Below are positions 29,401 to 39,546 of a stretch of DNA of 64,000 nucleotides, piece by piece. How positions within the stretch are numbered: the first letter of the stretch is position 1; every line of letters starts with the position of its first letter. The stretch lies in contig CAJNDS010002523.1 in assembly GCA_905221605.1 (NCBI GenBank), positions 924,001 to 988,000 on the forward strand, read 5' to 3'. The position numbers and the translations under genes are program-made. The stretch is from Symbiodinium natans (taxonomy: Eukaryota > Sar > Dinophyceae > Suessiales > Symbiodiniaceae). Under the pieces are notes generated by a model. It was not told where the DNA came from, made no database searches, and was given only the letters and a program-made list of their open reading frames with translations.

Positions 29401-32400
29401 AACTCCCAAACCCTAAACCCTAAACCCTAAACCCTAAACCCTAAACCCTAAACCCTAAACCCTAAACCCTAAACCCTAAACCCTAAACCCTGTACTGTGC
29501 AGCGTCCCACCGCTCCACATCGGTCGACTGCTCGGGCGCGGCCGCGCAATGAGCAGCATCAGCCTTGGCGGCCTGGTTCTGGGCTTCAGGGGTTTAGGGT
29601 TTAGGGTTTAGGGTATAGGGTTTAGGGTTTGGCTTAGGGTTTAGGGTTTAGGGTTTAGGGTTTAGGGTTGAGGGGTTGAGGGGTTGAGGGGTTAGGCTTC
29701 AGGGTTTTCGTGTTCAGGCTTTGGGATCTAGGGTGTTGGTGCACCGACTTACCACGGTCTCTCTTTGGGTACACTGACTATATTTGGCCGTACTACCATG
29801 GGGGCCCAAAACGAGGCCACGACTAAGTGAAGTGACCATGTGGGAGTTTCCAAAGTATGCTCCTAAACCCGAAACCCAAACGTAGTGCAACCCCGCTTTA
29901 GAGGGCCGAATATTCCTAAAAATGGGTATCTGGAGTTTGGGGCCGGGGTTTAGGGTTTAGGGTGGAGGGCCAACCCTTACCTGAAATTCGAGCATCTGGG
30001 GCCTAGGGTTCGGGGACTTGTAACTCTTCACGCGCTCCAACCAGCCCAAACCTATAAACACCCCTAAAAACTAAAGCTCCCCTAAAACCTAAACCCTAAA
30101 CCCTGAACCTTAAACCCTAAACCCTAAAACCCTCAAACCCCTACAACCCTAAAACCTTCAGCCGGATCGGGATGTAGCATGTCCCTCCGTGCCTCCTGCT
30201 GCCTCAGCGCATGGGGCAAGACCTCCTGCCCTGAGGCCGCCTGCAGGAGATGGTTGGTTTAGGGTTTAGGGTTTAGGGTTTAGGGCTTAGGGCTTAGGGT
30301 TTAGGGTTTAGGGTTTAGGGTTTAGGGTTTAGGGCTTAGGGCTTAGGGTTTAGGGTTTAGGGTTTAGGATTTAGGGTTTAGGGTCTGTTGCAGAGATCAG
30401 GGGTTTCGGGTGCTTCAGGTTGCGGTTGAGGATGTTCGGGGCCGAGCACGACTTCCAAGATAGCAGATTGCGCTTGTGTGCATGGTACTAGTTTAGGGTT
30501 TAGGGTTTAGGGTTTAGGGTTTAGGGTACCTGTACGCTTAACCCAAAGTTTGTGCTTGAAGGCGTACATAGGAAGGCACCTAAAGTACAATTTGATAGAG
30601 TTAAGATTCGGGATCCTTCGCCAGGCTGGAACGGGTGCATGTGAGATTCCGGGACAAGCACAGAAGATGCATGCACTTAGTGAGGGTCTAGACCCAAGAG
30701 TAACCTAGGAACACAAAGGGGTGCCCCCCTTGGTTTAAAGTGGACTACAAAACCCAAAAAAGGGACTAAGGGCCCTTTTGGTTTACGTTGGCTTATAAGG
30801 GAACCTAAACCCCCCAAAATAGGGGGAATGAGGGCCCACCCTGGGTCCCAAGAGTTGAGGTTGGGATGCTCCCCCCTTATACTAACAGTCCTTAATCAAC
30901 AGGGATTATAGTACCCCTATTATGATCCCTATCAAGGACTAGTATAAGGGGCGACATCCCAGGCATTGAGGGAGCTTTGGAGTATGTCCTGTCAATCGTA
31001 GACCCTAAGCCCCAAACCCGAAACCCTAAGCCTACTTTAAAGGCTCCCAGATTCCCAGCCTCCACCACGGCCTGAAATCCCTCGCTTGCAGCGGCACCCA
31101 TCACGCACAAAGCCCCAACAAGCCCAAACAAATTAGGGTTTAGGGTTTAGGGTTTAGGGTTTATGGGATTTCAGGTGACTTGGCGTGGCTTAGGTTTGGG
31201 ATGGTGTCCCGTTTCTGTGGCAGGTTTGAGAGTGACTGCCTGAACCCTGAGGCTCTACATAGACCATATATCCTCAGCCCGAAGCCTCAAACCCTAAACG
31301 CTGAGGCTTGGACCCTCAACCTTAAGGTATCATCTTCTTTACAGCGGATCAGAAGTGACTCTAAACCCTAAACCCTAAACCCTAAACCCTAAACCCTAAA
31401 CCCTAAACCCTAAAACCCTAAACCCTAAACCCTAAACCCTAAACCCTAAACCCTAAACCCTAAACCCTTCCCAGGGCTACTAGCTCCGAAGGAGAGAGAG
31501 CAGAAGCTGCCAGCCAGTTCACATGCGCACGCCTAAACCCTAAACCCTAAACCCTAAACCCTAAACCCTAAACCCTAAACCCCAAACCCTAGACCCTACC
31601 TTAAACCCTAAACCCTAAACCCCGAACCCTATACTCTCTAAACCCTAAGCCTAAACCTTGAACCCACGACTTGAAGGCTTAGCGGGTTTGGGGTCTACAG
31701 AGTTTTTCGGAAACACCCTAAACCCTAAACCACAAAGGCCATTGATTCCCCGCAGGTTCAAGGTTCAAGGTTCAGGGTTTACCCTAAACCCTAAACCCTG
31801 AACCCTAAACCCTAGACCCTAAACCCTAAACCCTAAAGCTTGAACTCCAAACCCTAAACCCTAAACCCAAAGTATATGCCCCAGACTCTTTGGCTCTTGA
31901 TGGCGGTGATTCTGCGGCTTATAGAGCTTAGGGTCCCGATGTAGGGAGTGCACCCGAACATGAACGAGCCGTAAGAGAAAACAAGACGAGCCAGATTCAC
32001 TCTAACCCTACAAGCGTTTAGGGTTTAGGGTTTGGGGTTTAGGGTTTCGGGTTTAGGGTTTATGGGATTACCCTTGCATCCTAGGTTAAGCGCAAGCCTC
32101 TGCCCCGAAAAGCGAAACTGGGAGCCCTAAACGGCTGGAAGGTTAAGGGTTTAGGGTTTAGGGTATAGGGTATTAGGGTTTAGGCTTTGGGGTTTATTTA
32201 GGGTTTAGGGTTTAGGGTTTAGGGTTTAGGCCCCGAAATGGAAGTCAACACTGTGGGGCCCCCTGGGTGTTTTATACAGTCAAAGAGCTGCGGTTTAGGC
32301 TTTGGGGTTTAGGGTTTAGGGGTTTGGGTTGAGGGTTTAATAAAAGGTTTGAGGCATTTGGTTTAGGGTGATGGCCACGGGGCGGAATGACCGAATAGTC

Positions 32401-32735
32401 CTTGTTACCCTAAACCCTAAACCCTATAGCCCTGTTAAACTTTAACCTTTACACCTTCAACACTGCAACCAAAAGCCCGAACAAAAATCAGCCCAGCACC
32501 CGGAAACCCCGAATGACCTCCGACCCTTCAAAACCCTACGTCGGGAATAGGGTTTAGGGTGTAGAGTTTTCGGGTTAAGTGTCTAGGGTTTTGGCCGAAA
32601 CCTCAAACCCTAAACCCTAAACCCTAAACCCTAAACCCTAAACCCTAAACCCTAAACCCTAAACCCTAAACCTGAAGTCACTCGGGGCCATCGGAAAGCC
32701 CGCGGGCGGCGTACCGAATGGCAGTTCGCTGTCGC
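22254..32735 (-). CDS. split gene for a kinesin-light-chain-type TPR protein
   Basis: Short minus-strand exons at 32735-32672, 31506-31467, 30240-30156, 29583-29490, 28679-28625, 27490-27428, 26693-26673, 25857-25810, 25284-25249, 24603-24553, 23794-23741, 22808-22756 and possibly 22282-22254 chain into one protein. From 27490 to 23741 every exon starts and ends in phase 0. Together they match the kinesin-light-chain TPR consensus (G-x-x-H-P-x-T, then N-L-A-x-L-L, then E-A-E-x-x-Y-x-x-A-L) with correct spacing. TPRs bind partner proteins; cargo or partner is unknown. Some introns begin GC, others GT; the junction 25810/25284 is non-canonical in my reading. Eleven of twelve introns start with TTTAGGG blocks and end with CCCTAAA blocks. 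Start and stop codons were not found, so both ends are open; more exons probably lie upstream. Confidence 0.65.
22756..22808 (-). CDS. TPR-gene exon
   Basis: Minus strand reads GMHWHVGVALKRLGALE after GTCAGAAG|, in phase 0 after the exon at 23741. Ends GAAAG|GGTGTAGGG. The HWHVGVALKRLG stretch fits TPR spacing. Confidence 0.45.
23129..23238. mobile_element. MITE-like family B, copy 1
   Basis: The ends are inverted repeats: TTTGGGATGTTCCCCC at the left and GGGGGAACATCCCAAA at the right, continued inwards by ACCAGTCCTTA and CAGGACTGCT. It lies inside a TPR-gene intron. Related copies at 30861 and 50666. Confidence 0.8.
23400..23480. repeat. AT/GA microsatellites
   Basis: ATACATACATAC and TATATATA tracts followed by AGAGAGAG. 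They lie within an intron of the TPR gene. Confidence 0.85.
23741..23794 (-). CDS. TPR-gene exon (AECFYRKALDA)
   Basis: Minus strand, 18 codons in phase 0, reading AECFYRKALDASEVGFLQ: the second helix of a TPR. Acceptor CACTGAG|GCC; donor CTTCAG|GTTAAGGG leads straight into TTTAGGG. Confidence 0.6.
23822..23935 (+). repeat. nonamer array GTTGCTAGG
   Basis: About twelve near-perfect copies of a 9-mer derived from the telomere word by a GC insertion. It opens the intron after the exon at 24553. Confidence 0.9.
24553..24603 (-). CDS. TPR-gene exon (CHNLAVLLDDQDNLKE)
   Basis: Minus strand, 17 codons in phase 0 reading VCHNLAVLLDDQDNLKE, the hallmark first helix of kinesin-light-chain TPRs. Acceptor CCCTAG|GTC lies in a telomere word; donor GGAG|GCCTCGG is GC type. 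GAGGCC occurs at both intron ends. Confidence 0.65.
25249..25284 (-). CDS. TPR-gene exon (LGALHPTT)
   Basis: Minus strand, 12 codons in phase 0 reading EQLGALHPTTST, matching the LG-x-x-HP-x-T turn of kinesin-light-chain TPRs. Acceptor TGTTTGCAG|GAG; donor CCACG|GCCGCG is GC type, chosen because it gives exact TPR spacing. Confidence 0.55.
25810..25857 (-). CDS. TPR-gene exon (AEALLREAAQGLEAFR)
   Basis: Minus strand, 16 codons in phase 0 reading AEALLREAAQGLEAFR. Acceptor AATCAAG|GCA. The donor is unclear: the consensus wants the exon to end at CGG before AGCGGGG. Confidence 0.55.
26673..26693 (-). CDS. 21-nt TPR-gene microexon
   Basis: Minus strand, seven codons AVGDVKE between CCTTCCACAG| (good pyrimidine tract) and |GTTCAGCG. 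It joins the exons on both sides in phase 0 and completes the G-D-x-x-E-A-E motif. Confidence 0.5.
27428..27490 (-). CDS. TPR-gene exon (GHDHVKALTAGARLAAEL)
   Basis: Minus strand, 21 codons in phase 0 reading AYGHDHVKALTAGARLAAEL plus Q. Acceptor AACCATAG|GCT; donor CCAG|GCAAGGGTTTAGGG is a GC donor running into telomere words. Confidence 0.6.
27660..27782. repeat. poly-C / GCCGCCTCC tandem repeat
   Basis: Four to five units of about 18 bases (C runs plus GCCGCCTCC). It creates a spurious poly-Gly reading frame on the minus strand. Confidence 0.85.
28380..28626. repeat. CCCTAAA array, about 33 units
   Basis: One of the longest near-perfect heptamer blocks; it forms the left edge of the TPR exon at 28625. 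Its mirror TTTAGGG array lies at 28711-28860 on the other side of that exon. Confidence 0.9.
28625..28679 (-). CDS. TPR-gene exon (RRQLFEAAREAWA)
   Basis: Minus strand reads RRQLFEAAREAWAFFALQ after CCCTCCACAG|; ends CTTTGCAG|GGTTTAGGG. Only this frame is open. Because the intron has AGG at both ends, the exact cut is ambiguous by a base or two, but the spliced product is the same. Confidence 0.5.
28711..28860 (+). repeat. TTTAGGG array, about 20 units
   Basis: Near-perfect heptamers starting right after the TPR exon segment and its acceptor region. Confidence 0.9.
29201..29290 (+). repeat. three-copy tandem repeat of about 31 bp
   Basis: Units TTGACCGACATTTGAAAAAC, TTGACCGAAATCTGAAAAC and a diverged GTGACCGCAGTCTGAAAAA. 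They lie in the intron upstream of the exon at 28625. Confidence 0.7.
29490..29583 (-). CDS. TPR-gene exon (Ala-rich)
   Basis: Minus strand after CCTGAAG|; reads QNQAAKADAAHCAAAPEQST then DVERWDAAQY. Phase fits the exons on both sides (starts after one base, ends AG before GG). Confidence 0.5.
30156..30240 (-). CDS. TPR-gene exon
   Basis: Minus strand between CTCCTGCAG| and GAAG|GTTTTAGGG; only one frame is open, reading AASGQEVLPHALRQQEARRD then MLHPDPAE. Its phase matches both neighbours. Confidence 0.5.
30688..30852. mobile_element. MITE-like family A, copy 3
   Basis: Starts CTAGACCCAAGAGTAACC and ends near GGGCCCACCCTGGGTCCC. Abuts a family-B element at 30861. Confidence 0.6.
30861..30961. 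mobile_element. MITE-like family B, copy 2
   Basis: Starts TTGGGATGCTCCCCCCTTAT, ends AAGGGGCGACATCCCA; inner ends ACTAACAGTCCTTA and AGGACTAGTATAA also pair. Confidence 0.75.
31467..31506 (-). CDS. TPR-gene exon
   Basis: Minus strand between GGCTGGCAG| and GGGAAG|GGTTTAGGG. In the phase set by the exon at 32672 it reads FCSLSFGASSPGK and hands over in phase 0. Confidence 0.4.
32672..32735 (-). CDS. TPR-gene exon, farthest upstream in the chain
   Basis: Minus strand after ATGGCAAG|; reads DSELPFGTPPAGFPMAPSDF. The donor is CTTCAG|GTTTAGGG, so the 5' splice site is the telomere word itself. Confidence 0.4.
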
Positions 32736-33836
32736 CTTGCCATAAATGCAGATGGAGGAGCCCTTTTGAACGGGTTTAGGGTTTAGGGTTTCGGGTTTAG
32801 GGTTTAGGGTTTCAACAAGACTCGCTGTGTCTGCAGAGGCAAGCTACACGGTTCAGGGCTTCGGGTTTTAGGGTTCAGGCTGTAGGGCTTAGGGTTTTTC
32901 AGGCTTTGTGTGTGCCGAGGCTGTTTCGAGAGTCGACTGCTCGGAGAAAAGCGAGGCGTGCCCTTCTTCGGGGCACATATGTGGGGGGGCTTCCGGTATT
33001 AGGTGTGCAGTACCTTCTTGGGGTCCTGGTTAGAAGGGAATCCTACTATTTGTGTCTATTTTAGCGGAAACCCTAAATCCTAAACCCTAAACCCTCAACC
33101 CGCAACCCTAAACCCTCAACCCTCCACCCTCAACCCTAAACCCTAAACCCTAAATCCTAAACCCTACCCTATTTTCGTAAACCCCATGTAGGCTATAATC
33201 TAGGTACACCACATTCGTCGCGCAGCACTTCACCATGGCTAAGGGGTTGTCGACATCACGCAGCACTTCCGCATTACGAAATGGAATTTGTGGCTGTTAG
33301 GGTTTAGGGTTTAGGGTTTAAGATTTGGGTTTATAGGGTTTGGGGTTTAGGGTTTCGGGTTTAGGGTTTAGGGTTTGGGGTTTAGGGTTTAGGGTTTCGG
33401 GTTTAGGCCCTGATTCCTCTACAGAACCAGCCCAGAAGCTTGGACCCAGAGCTGTCTGATCCTTCTACACGATTCAGGTCTCTGAATGGCTTAGTTGCTG
33501 AGTTCATAAGCCCCAAAAAAGTGCACACTTTCAGTTCTATAGGGGGGGGGGGGGGGGGTCTAGGGTTTGGGGTTTAGGGTTTAGGGTTGAAGGTTTATAT
33601 AGTATCCCAACAAGTGTAAAGTGTGCTCACTCGGCTACAAAGATGAAGGAGAGGTATAAGGGGGGGTATAAGCAACAAGATGAGCTCGCGTAGGTCATCT
33701 CGCCTGTTCGTTCAGAGGTCAACCTCAACAGCCTAGACAAGCAAACCCATCTCACCCCTAAACCCTAAGCCCTGAGCCCTAAACCCTAATTAAACCCTAA
33801 ACCCTAAACCTCTAGCCCTAGCCCTAAACCCTAAAC

Positions 33837-33911
33837 ATGCGGAGCATTGGGCTCATAAGTGCCGGCACTGAGATCGCAGCCGTTTGAGCCGTTGGCCCCG
33901 CCAGTCATGAC
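33837..33911 (-). CDS. coding-like exon, unknown product
   Basis: Minus strand, 25 codons between CCGGTCAG| and GCAT|GTTTAGGG; reads VMTGGANGSNGCDLSAGTYE then PNAPH. It is the only open frame. It may be an earlier exon of the TPR gene. Confidence 0.4.
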
Positions 33912-35449
33912 CTGACCGGGAAACGGGAAACGGGAAACGGAAAACGGGTTTAGGGTTTAGGGTTTAGGGTTCAGGGTTTAGGGTTCAGGGCTTAGTGTTT
34001 GGGGTTTATGGTTTAGGGATCCTTATCCCGGTAACTTATGCCCATACCCCAAAAAGTATACTAAAAGGAATCCAAGCTCGAATCATCCTGAATCCATGTT
34101 CCAACTTTCTGGAGGTTTACTGCAACCCCAACTAAAATAGCCTACTTCTAGAGAGCTACAGCTATGATTGGGGTACAAGGATCCCTAAACCCTAAACCCT
34201 AAACCCTAAACCCTAAAGCCTAATCCCTAAACCCTAAACCCTAAACCCTAAACCCCAAGCAGCCCACAGGATATTCTGAGACCATGCTTCACCTTTCTAG
34301 AGTTTACTTTAAGGAGGCCGGGCTGCGGGTTTAGGGTTTAGGGTTTATAGGGTTTAGGGTTTAGGGTTTATAGGGTTTAGGGTTTAAGGTTTGAGGGTTT
34401 AGGGTTGTAGGGCTTTCGGGACCAGTCAGAATCGGTAGGAATTAGGGCTTAGGGTTTAGGGCTTAGGGTGGAGGGTTCTAAACCCTAAGCCCTAAACTCT
34501 CTTTAGACCCTAGACCCTAAACCCTAAACCCTGAACCCTCAACCCAGGATTTAGGGTTTCAGGGCTCTGGTGTGCGTTCTTGGCATCAAGCCGGCTTGAA
34601 GGATTGAAAGGAGGGACCCTTGTAGGGTTTTGGGTTTAGGGTACCTAAACAGGGACCAATGAGCTTTAAGAAGCCCCAGCCATTCACTGGATTAGGGTTT
34701 TGCGGTATAGGGTCTAGGGTTTAGGGTTTCGGGTTTACGGGGGGGTCAAGGTTTACGGGGGAATAAGGTTTAGGATTTAGGGTCCGGCCTCAGCCGGACT
34801 GCGCCGCAACACAACTGCGACCTACTCAAAACTGTACTTGAGCCAATGGCGGGTTGTGCGGCCAAGATTCCGCTAAGCCCTATATCCCGAATCCGCCCTA
34901 AACCGCGCTTGGGTCATCCAGAAGCCAAAGCTTTGGCAAATTCACGATGCTCTACAAATCTAAACCTAAACTCCGTAAACCCCGGACCCTAAACCTTAAG
35001 ACCTTCAAAAGCCTTGAACCCTAAACCCTAAACACAAAACCCGAAGCCCTAAATCTTAAGACCTTCAAAAGCTCAAGCTCATGGCGACAGAGACACTGAC
35101 AGAAACAAGAATACAGTAGGAACATAATACCCTAAACCCTAAACCCTAAACCCTAAACCCTAAAGTATACCAACCAGAGTCCTTCTGTTCCCTTTGTGTT
35201 CCTACTCTATTCCTGGGGTTCCCTGTTTGGGGTTCCCAAGTTGGGGAGTCAGTAGGGTTTAGGGTTTAGGGTTTAGGGTTTAGGGTTTAGGGTTTAGGGC
35301 TGCAGGGTTTCGAGTTTAGGGTGTCGGAGACGTGGTGAAGTGGTCAGGTCCAGGGAGGTGTCCTGACACCCTACCCTAAGGGTCCATGTACCTCAATAGG
35401 GAATACTTGGGGACTTTTACGCCCAAAACCCTAAACCCTAAACCCTAAC

Positions 35450-35479
35450 CCCAAAATCGGGCAAGGAAGTTGAAGGAGC
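35450..35479 (-). CDS. coding-like short exon
   Basis: Minus strand after AAGGCAG| reads GSFNFLARFW in one frame and runs into GTTAGGGTTTAGGG. Confidence 0.25.
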
Positions 35480-36830
35480 CTGCCTTCTTGTTACCCGTCT
35501 CCCGAGCATGGTCCTCGGTCCCAGATAGCAAAAACCTCCCAGGATCCGCGTACGCCAAGGCTTAGGGTTTCAAGGTTTTGGGTTTAGGGTTTTGGGTACT
35601 AAATTAGACACAGAAGAGACGATTTGCCAAAAACCTTGGGGCCCATGTATTCCCGGTCAATGTCCCTAAGCACTATACATCCCTAAGCCCTAAACCTTCA
35701 ACCCGGCAAAATGGACAGACAGTGGTCCCGTTTTGCGCCACGCGCAAGCCGATCAGAGAGAGCTGTGCGGGGTAGCTTTAGTTGAAGGTTTAGTGTTCAT
35801 AGGCTTCACCAGTTTCATAGGCCATGGGATTTGGGGGTACCTTTAGGCCCACCTTAAGGGGCACTTTTTGCACCATAACATTAAGGGTACGTTTGGTGGG
35901 TAGGGCGTGGGGGGATACTTGCGCAGGGTTAAGAATGTAAGGTTTTTAAGGGAGTAACGTACGGTCTGCGTGCTCAGTTCCTGCCGCCATCCCGAAATGC
36001 CGTGTACCTGGCTGATTTGGCTGGGGTGTAACGAGCTCTGAACTTCTGAACTGCAAGAGCCAGAAAAAGAAACAACCACAAACCCACGCACAGCCCCCAA
36101 AGTGACTTTGCCTCAAAGTGCACGTTTGTGCTGGTCTTGTAGTTTGGAATGGTTCAGAATTCCGGTGTGGCTGCAGGGCTCGAGGACTACAGTAGGGCGT
36201 CTTGGCGCGGACTGGGGGATTCGGTGGTCTGCCATCTCTGCCTAAGCACAGAGCTTCTTATTGATTTCATGGGTTCCCCTATTACCCCGCTCTCTGCCCC
36301 CTCTAGGTTCCCCCCATAATTAAGGCTATTTAGTTTAGGGATACTACTTGAGGTTAATCGAGGGCGGGACCTAGGGGTATTATACAGGGGGGGTCGTAGG
36401 GAAACTCATGCTGATAGGTGCTTGCGATCGATTCTACGGAGAGAAATGGGCACACACAGCTGCATCGCTGCCAGGCTATGTTCCCCACGTCACTGCCCTG
36501 AACCCCAAACCCCAAACCCCAAACCCCAAACCCCGATTAAACCCTAAACCCTGAACCCAAAGCCCTGAAAAAAACCCTAAACCCTAAACCCTAAACCCTG
36601 AACCCTAAACCCTAAGCGGCTGTTTGTCAAGCCTTTTAAGATGTTAAGCTGGGCCTCTTTTCGAGGCACCTTCTCCCTGCCCTACTGGAGCTTAGGCCCT
36701 TGGCTCTAAACCCGAATCCCTGAGCAAAAACTCAAGAACTCAAAGCCTTACACCCAAAACCCGAAACCTTAAGAACCCTAAACCCTAAACCCTAAACCCT
36801 AAGTCTTTAAACCCATCAATCCCCACCACC

Positions 36831-36888
36831 CTGGCAAGGCATCTGGGAGCACAATGGCACAATGGCGCTAGCAGGTCCGGCTCAAGGC
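36831..36888 (-). CDS. coding-like exon
   Basis: Minus strand between TTGCCAG| and GCCAG|GGTGG; only one frame is open, reading LEPDLLAPLCHCAPRCLA. Unknown family. Confidence 0.3.
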
Positions 36889-37762
36889 CTGGCAAAAGGG
36901 TTTAGGGTTTAGGGTTTAGGGTTGAGGGTTTAGGGGTTGAGGGTTTAGGGTTAGGGTTTAAGGTTTAGGGTTTGGGTTTAGGGTTTAGAGTTTAGGGTTT
37001 AGGGTTTAGGGCTTGACGGCCAGGGTTGATGGGTTTAGTCGAGGCACCAGCCCGGAACTATAGGAGATCTGTCCATAGCAGACAAACGTGCAACATATGA
37101 CCGCTAAACCCAAAACCCAAAACCCAAAACCCTAAAACATAAACCCTAAACCCTAAACCCTAAACCATAAACCCCAAAGTCTAGCCTTCAACACCATATC
37201 TATAAGTAAGTCTAGGCCCCAGGCAAGCCAGGCCTTCGAGACTATGCTGGGTGTTTAGGGTTTAGGGTTTAGGGTTTAGGGTATTTAGGGTTTAGGGTTT
37301 AGGGTTTAGGGTTTAGGGTTTAGGGTTTAGGGTTTAGGGTTTAGGGTTTAGGGGTTAGGAGTTGAAGGGTTTAGGGGTTGAGGGGTTGAGGGGTTTGGGA
37401 GTTATTTGATGTAGTTGGCCCGGGCTTGAAGGCCTTCTCCTGCAACAGTCAAAGTCTTAGGTGGCCAGTATCGACTCTGCAGGGAATTGCTACGTTTGGG
37501 GTTTAGGGTTTGGGGTTTAACCATGACTGTCCAGGGTTTAGGGGTTTGGGTTTCTGGGCCCCTAGGCAGTGATACTCACAAATTTCACACACTGTCGCTG
37601 TCCTCTACTGGTTGGTATAGTAGAGGCTCATGGCTGCCACTTCCAGAGGCTTTAAGCCCTGAACCCTAAATCCTAAACCCTAAATCCGATGAACCCTAAA
37701 CCCTAAACCCTAAACCCTAAACCCTAAACCCTACACCCTAAACCCCAAACCCTAAACCCTAC

Positions 37763-37822
37763 CTGAAGCTGCTCCGTACTCTGGGCCTGCCACAGGCGCG
37801 AGGTAGGCCGCGAGACCTGACG
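37763..37822 (-). CDS. coding-like exon
   Basis: Minus strand, 60 bases between TTCGTGCAG| and CTTCAG|GTAGGGTTTAGGG. All three frames are open, so the product is unsure. Confidence 0.35.
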
Positions 37823-37893
37823 CTGCACGAATACGATCTTTTTAGGCATTCGGGGTGGCCTTAGGGTTTAGGGCTTAGGGCGTAATGAAAAAA

Positions 37894-38092
37894 ACATATA
37901 TAATAACAACAATAATAATAGTAGTAATAATCATACGGTTGATCAACAGTAATAAAAATAGTAACAATAATAATAATAGTAATAATAAATATATATGTAT
38001 ATATATATATATGTATATATAGTCAGTTTCGGGCTTAACTAGGGCATAGGGTACAAATAACAAACTATACATATGTATATATATATATATAT
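37894..38092. repeat. AAT and AT microsatellite region
   Basis: AATAATAATAGTAATAAT and TATATATA tracts, much lower GC than its surroundings. They give a spurious ORF on the minus strand. Confidence 0.85.
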
Positions 38093-38536
38093 GGGTTTAA
38101 ATACATAAGGGACCCTAATTACGACCCCCCAAATAGTGGGATTCACGTATAATAAGGACCCGAATAAGGTACCCCTAATTTCGGACCCCCCCCCCCCCCC
38201 CCCTATACTGTCATCCCTACAGTGATGCCAATATTCACTCCACCAATCACTCTTTTAGTTGGGGATGCGTTTTTAGGCCGTAGGGTCTGTATCTGGCCAC
38301 CTTGGAGTTCCAGCATGCATGGAGGTTCCGAGGTTTAGGGTTTAGGGTTTAGGGTTTAGGGTTGGTTGAGAGTTTCCGCCGACCCTGGCGGCGTGTTGGA
38401 TGGGTTTCTGGAGGTGAAAACCTCCCTCTTTCCCTCCTTACCCCCCCAAAACGGGGGGGGGGGGGGGGGGGGGCACCCCGGCAGCTTTTTTGTTCCTCAA
38501 TAACAAACCACGTCCCCCCTCCCCCCTACCCCTCCT

Positions 38537-38537
<1 letters not shown>

Positions 38538-38594
<57 letters not shown>
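38538..38594 (+). repeat. C57 run
   Basis: Fifty-seven Cs, closely preceded by a G run near 38454-38473. Confidence 0.9.
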
Positions 38595-38705
38595 TACCCT
38601 ACCCCCCCCTCCAATGTTTATACAGGGGGTTGGCTTGAGAATTCCAGGATGTGCAATGTTTAGCGACTCGACTACCGACAGTGTTGTGCTACTTAAGGCT
38701 TGCAT

Positions 38706-38827
38706 ACAGGGTGGGGCCCCCTAGTTATAAGTAGAGTTATAAGGGCCCTAAATTGGGTTATAAGGACCCTAAGTTAGGTTATAAGTCCCTTAACTACAGT
38801 TAGTATAGTAAGGGGGCCCCACCCTGT
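38706..38827. mobile_element. MITE-like family H with 17 bp perfect TIRs
   Basis: Left end ACAGGGTGGGGCCCCCT (38706-38722) is the exact inverse of the right end (38811-38827). A T before and an A after make the outer word TACAGGG..CCCTGTA, consistent with a TA target duplication. A second, one-ended copy in inverse orientation starts at 61204. Confidence 0.85.
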
Positions 38828-39231
38828 AGGGCTTAGGGGTTGAGATGTAAAGATCCCTTCTGAACCTCAACCCGTGACAGGGTTCGGGGTCCTTTTCTAA
38901 AAGTTGTTACGATCAACACCCTTGAGGAAAATTCATAGGCTACAGCACATGTAGGTTTACACCCTACATCCTGAATCCTAGAACCCTGAACCCTAACCCT
39001 TAAACCTGAAACCCTCACCCTCTAAAAACCTTGCAACTGCATATAATCCTGAAAACCTGAAAAACTACGTATAATCCTGAAATCCTGAAAAACTTCTCTT
39101 AAGCCCAATAAAGGAAAATGGGAAAAATGAAGGGTTTCGGGTTTAGGGTTTCGGGTTTTGGGCACAGTGTCGTAGTCTTAAGTAGAAGACTAAACCCTAA
39201 ACCCTAAACCCTAAACCCTAAACCCCAAACC

Positions 39232-39310
39232 CGAAGTATGCGTCTAGGGCAGGGCCTGGCTGCGATGCCTGAAGATTGCCCAGCACCTGCTTCAGTTGAG
39301 CGCGCAGCGG
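39232..39310 (-). CDS. coding-like exon
   Basis: Minus strand reads APLRAQLKQVLGNLQASQPG then PALDAY. An internal acceptor AAGCAG|GTG is possible, and the 3' edge is GG|GTTTGGGG. Helix-like, unknown family. Confidence 0.3.
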
Positions 39311-39465
39311 GGCCCAAAGTCAGAAACCCTGTGAGGGTTTAGGGTTGGGGGGGTTTAAGGTTTAGGGTTTAGGGTTTAGGGTCTAGGGTTCAGGGTTTGG
39401 TTTAAGGAGGGATTCGGGTTTAGGGAACCTTTTGGGGGTCAGAGTCACATCGGGGTTTCATTAGG

Positions 39466-39546
39466 GGTACCTTGTTGGGTCCTGATTATAAGGGAATCCT
39501 ACTATTTGGGGATCTGTATTTGGGGTCCCCTATTTCGTAAACCCCC
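39466..39546. mobile_element. MITE-like family D, cleaner copy
   Basis: Contains GGGTACCTTGTTGGGTCCTG, GGGAATCCTACTATTTGGG and TATTTCGTAAACCCCCAT, mirroring the copy at 20784. Confidence 0.6.

Noticed and set aside
38362-38724. Proline-rich ORF
   Set aside because: It is produced by the C57 run and neighbouring C tracts.
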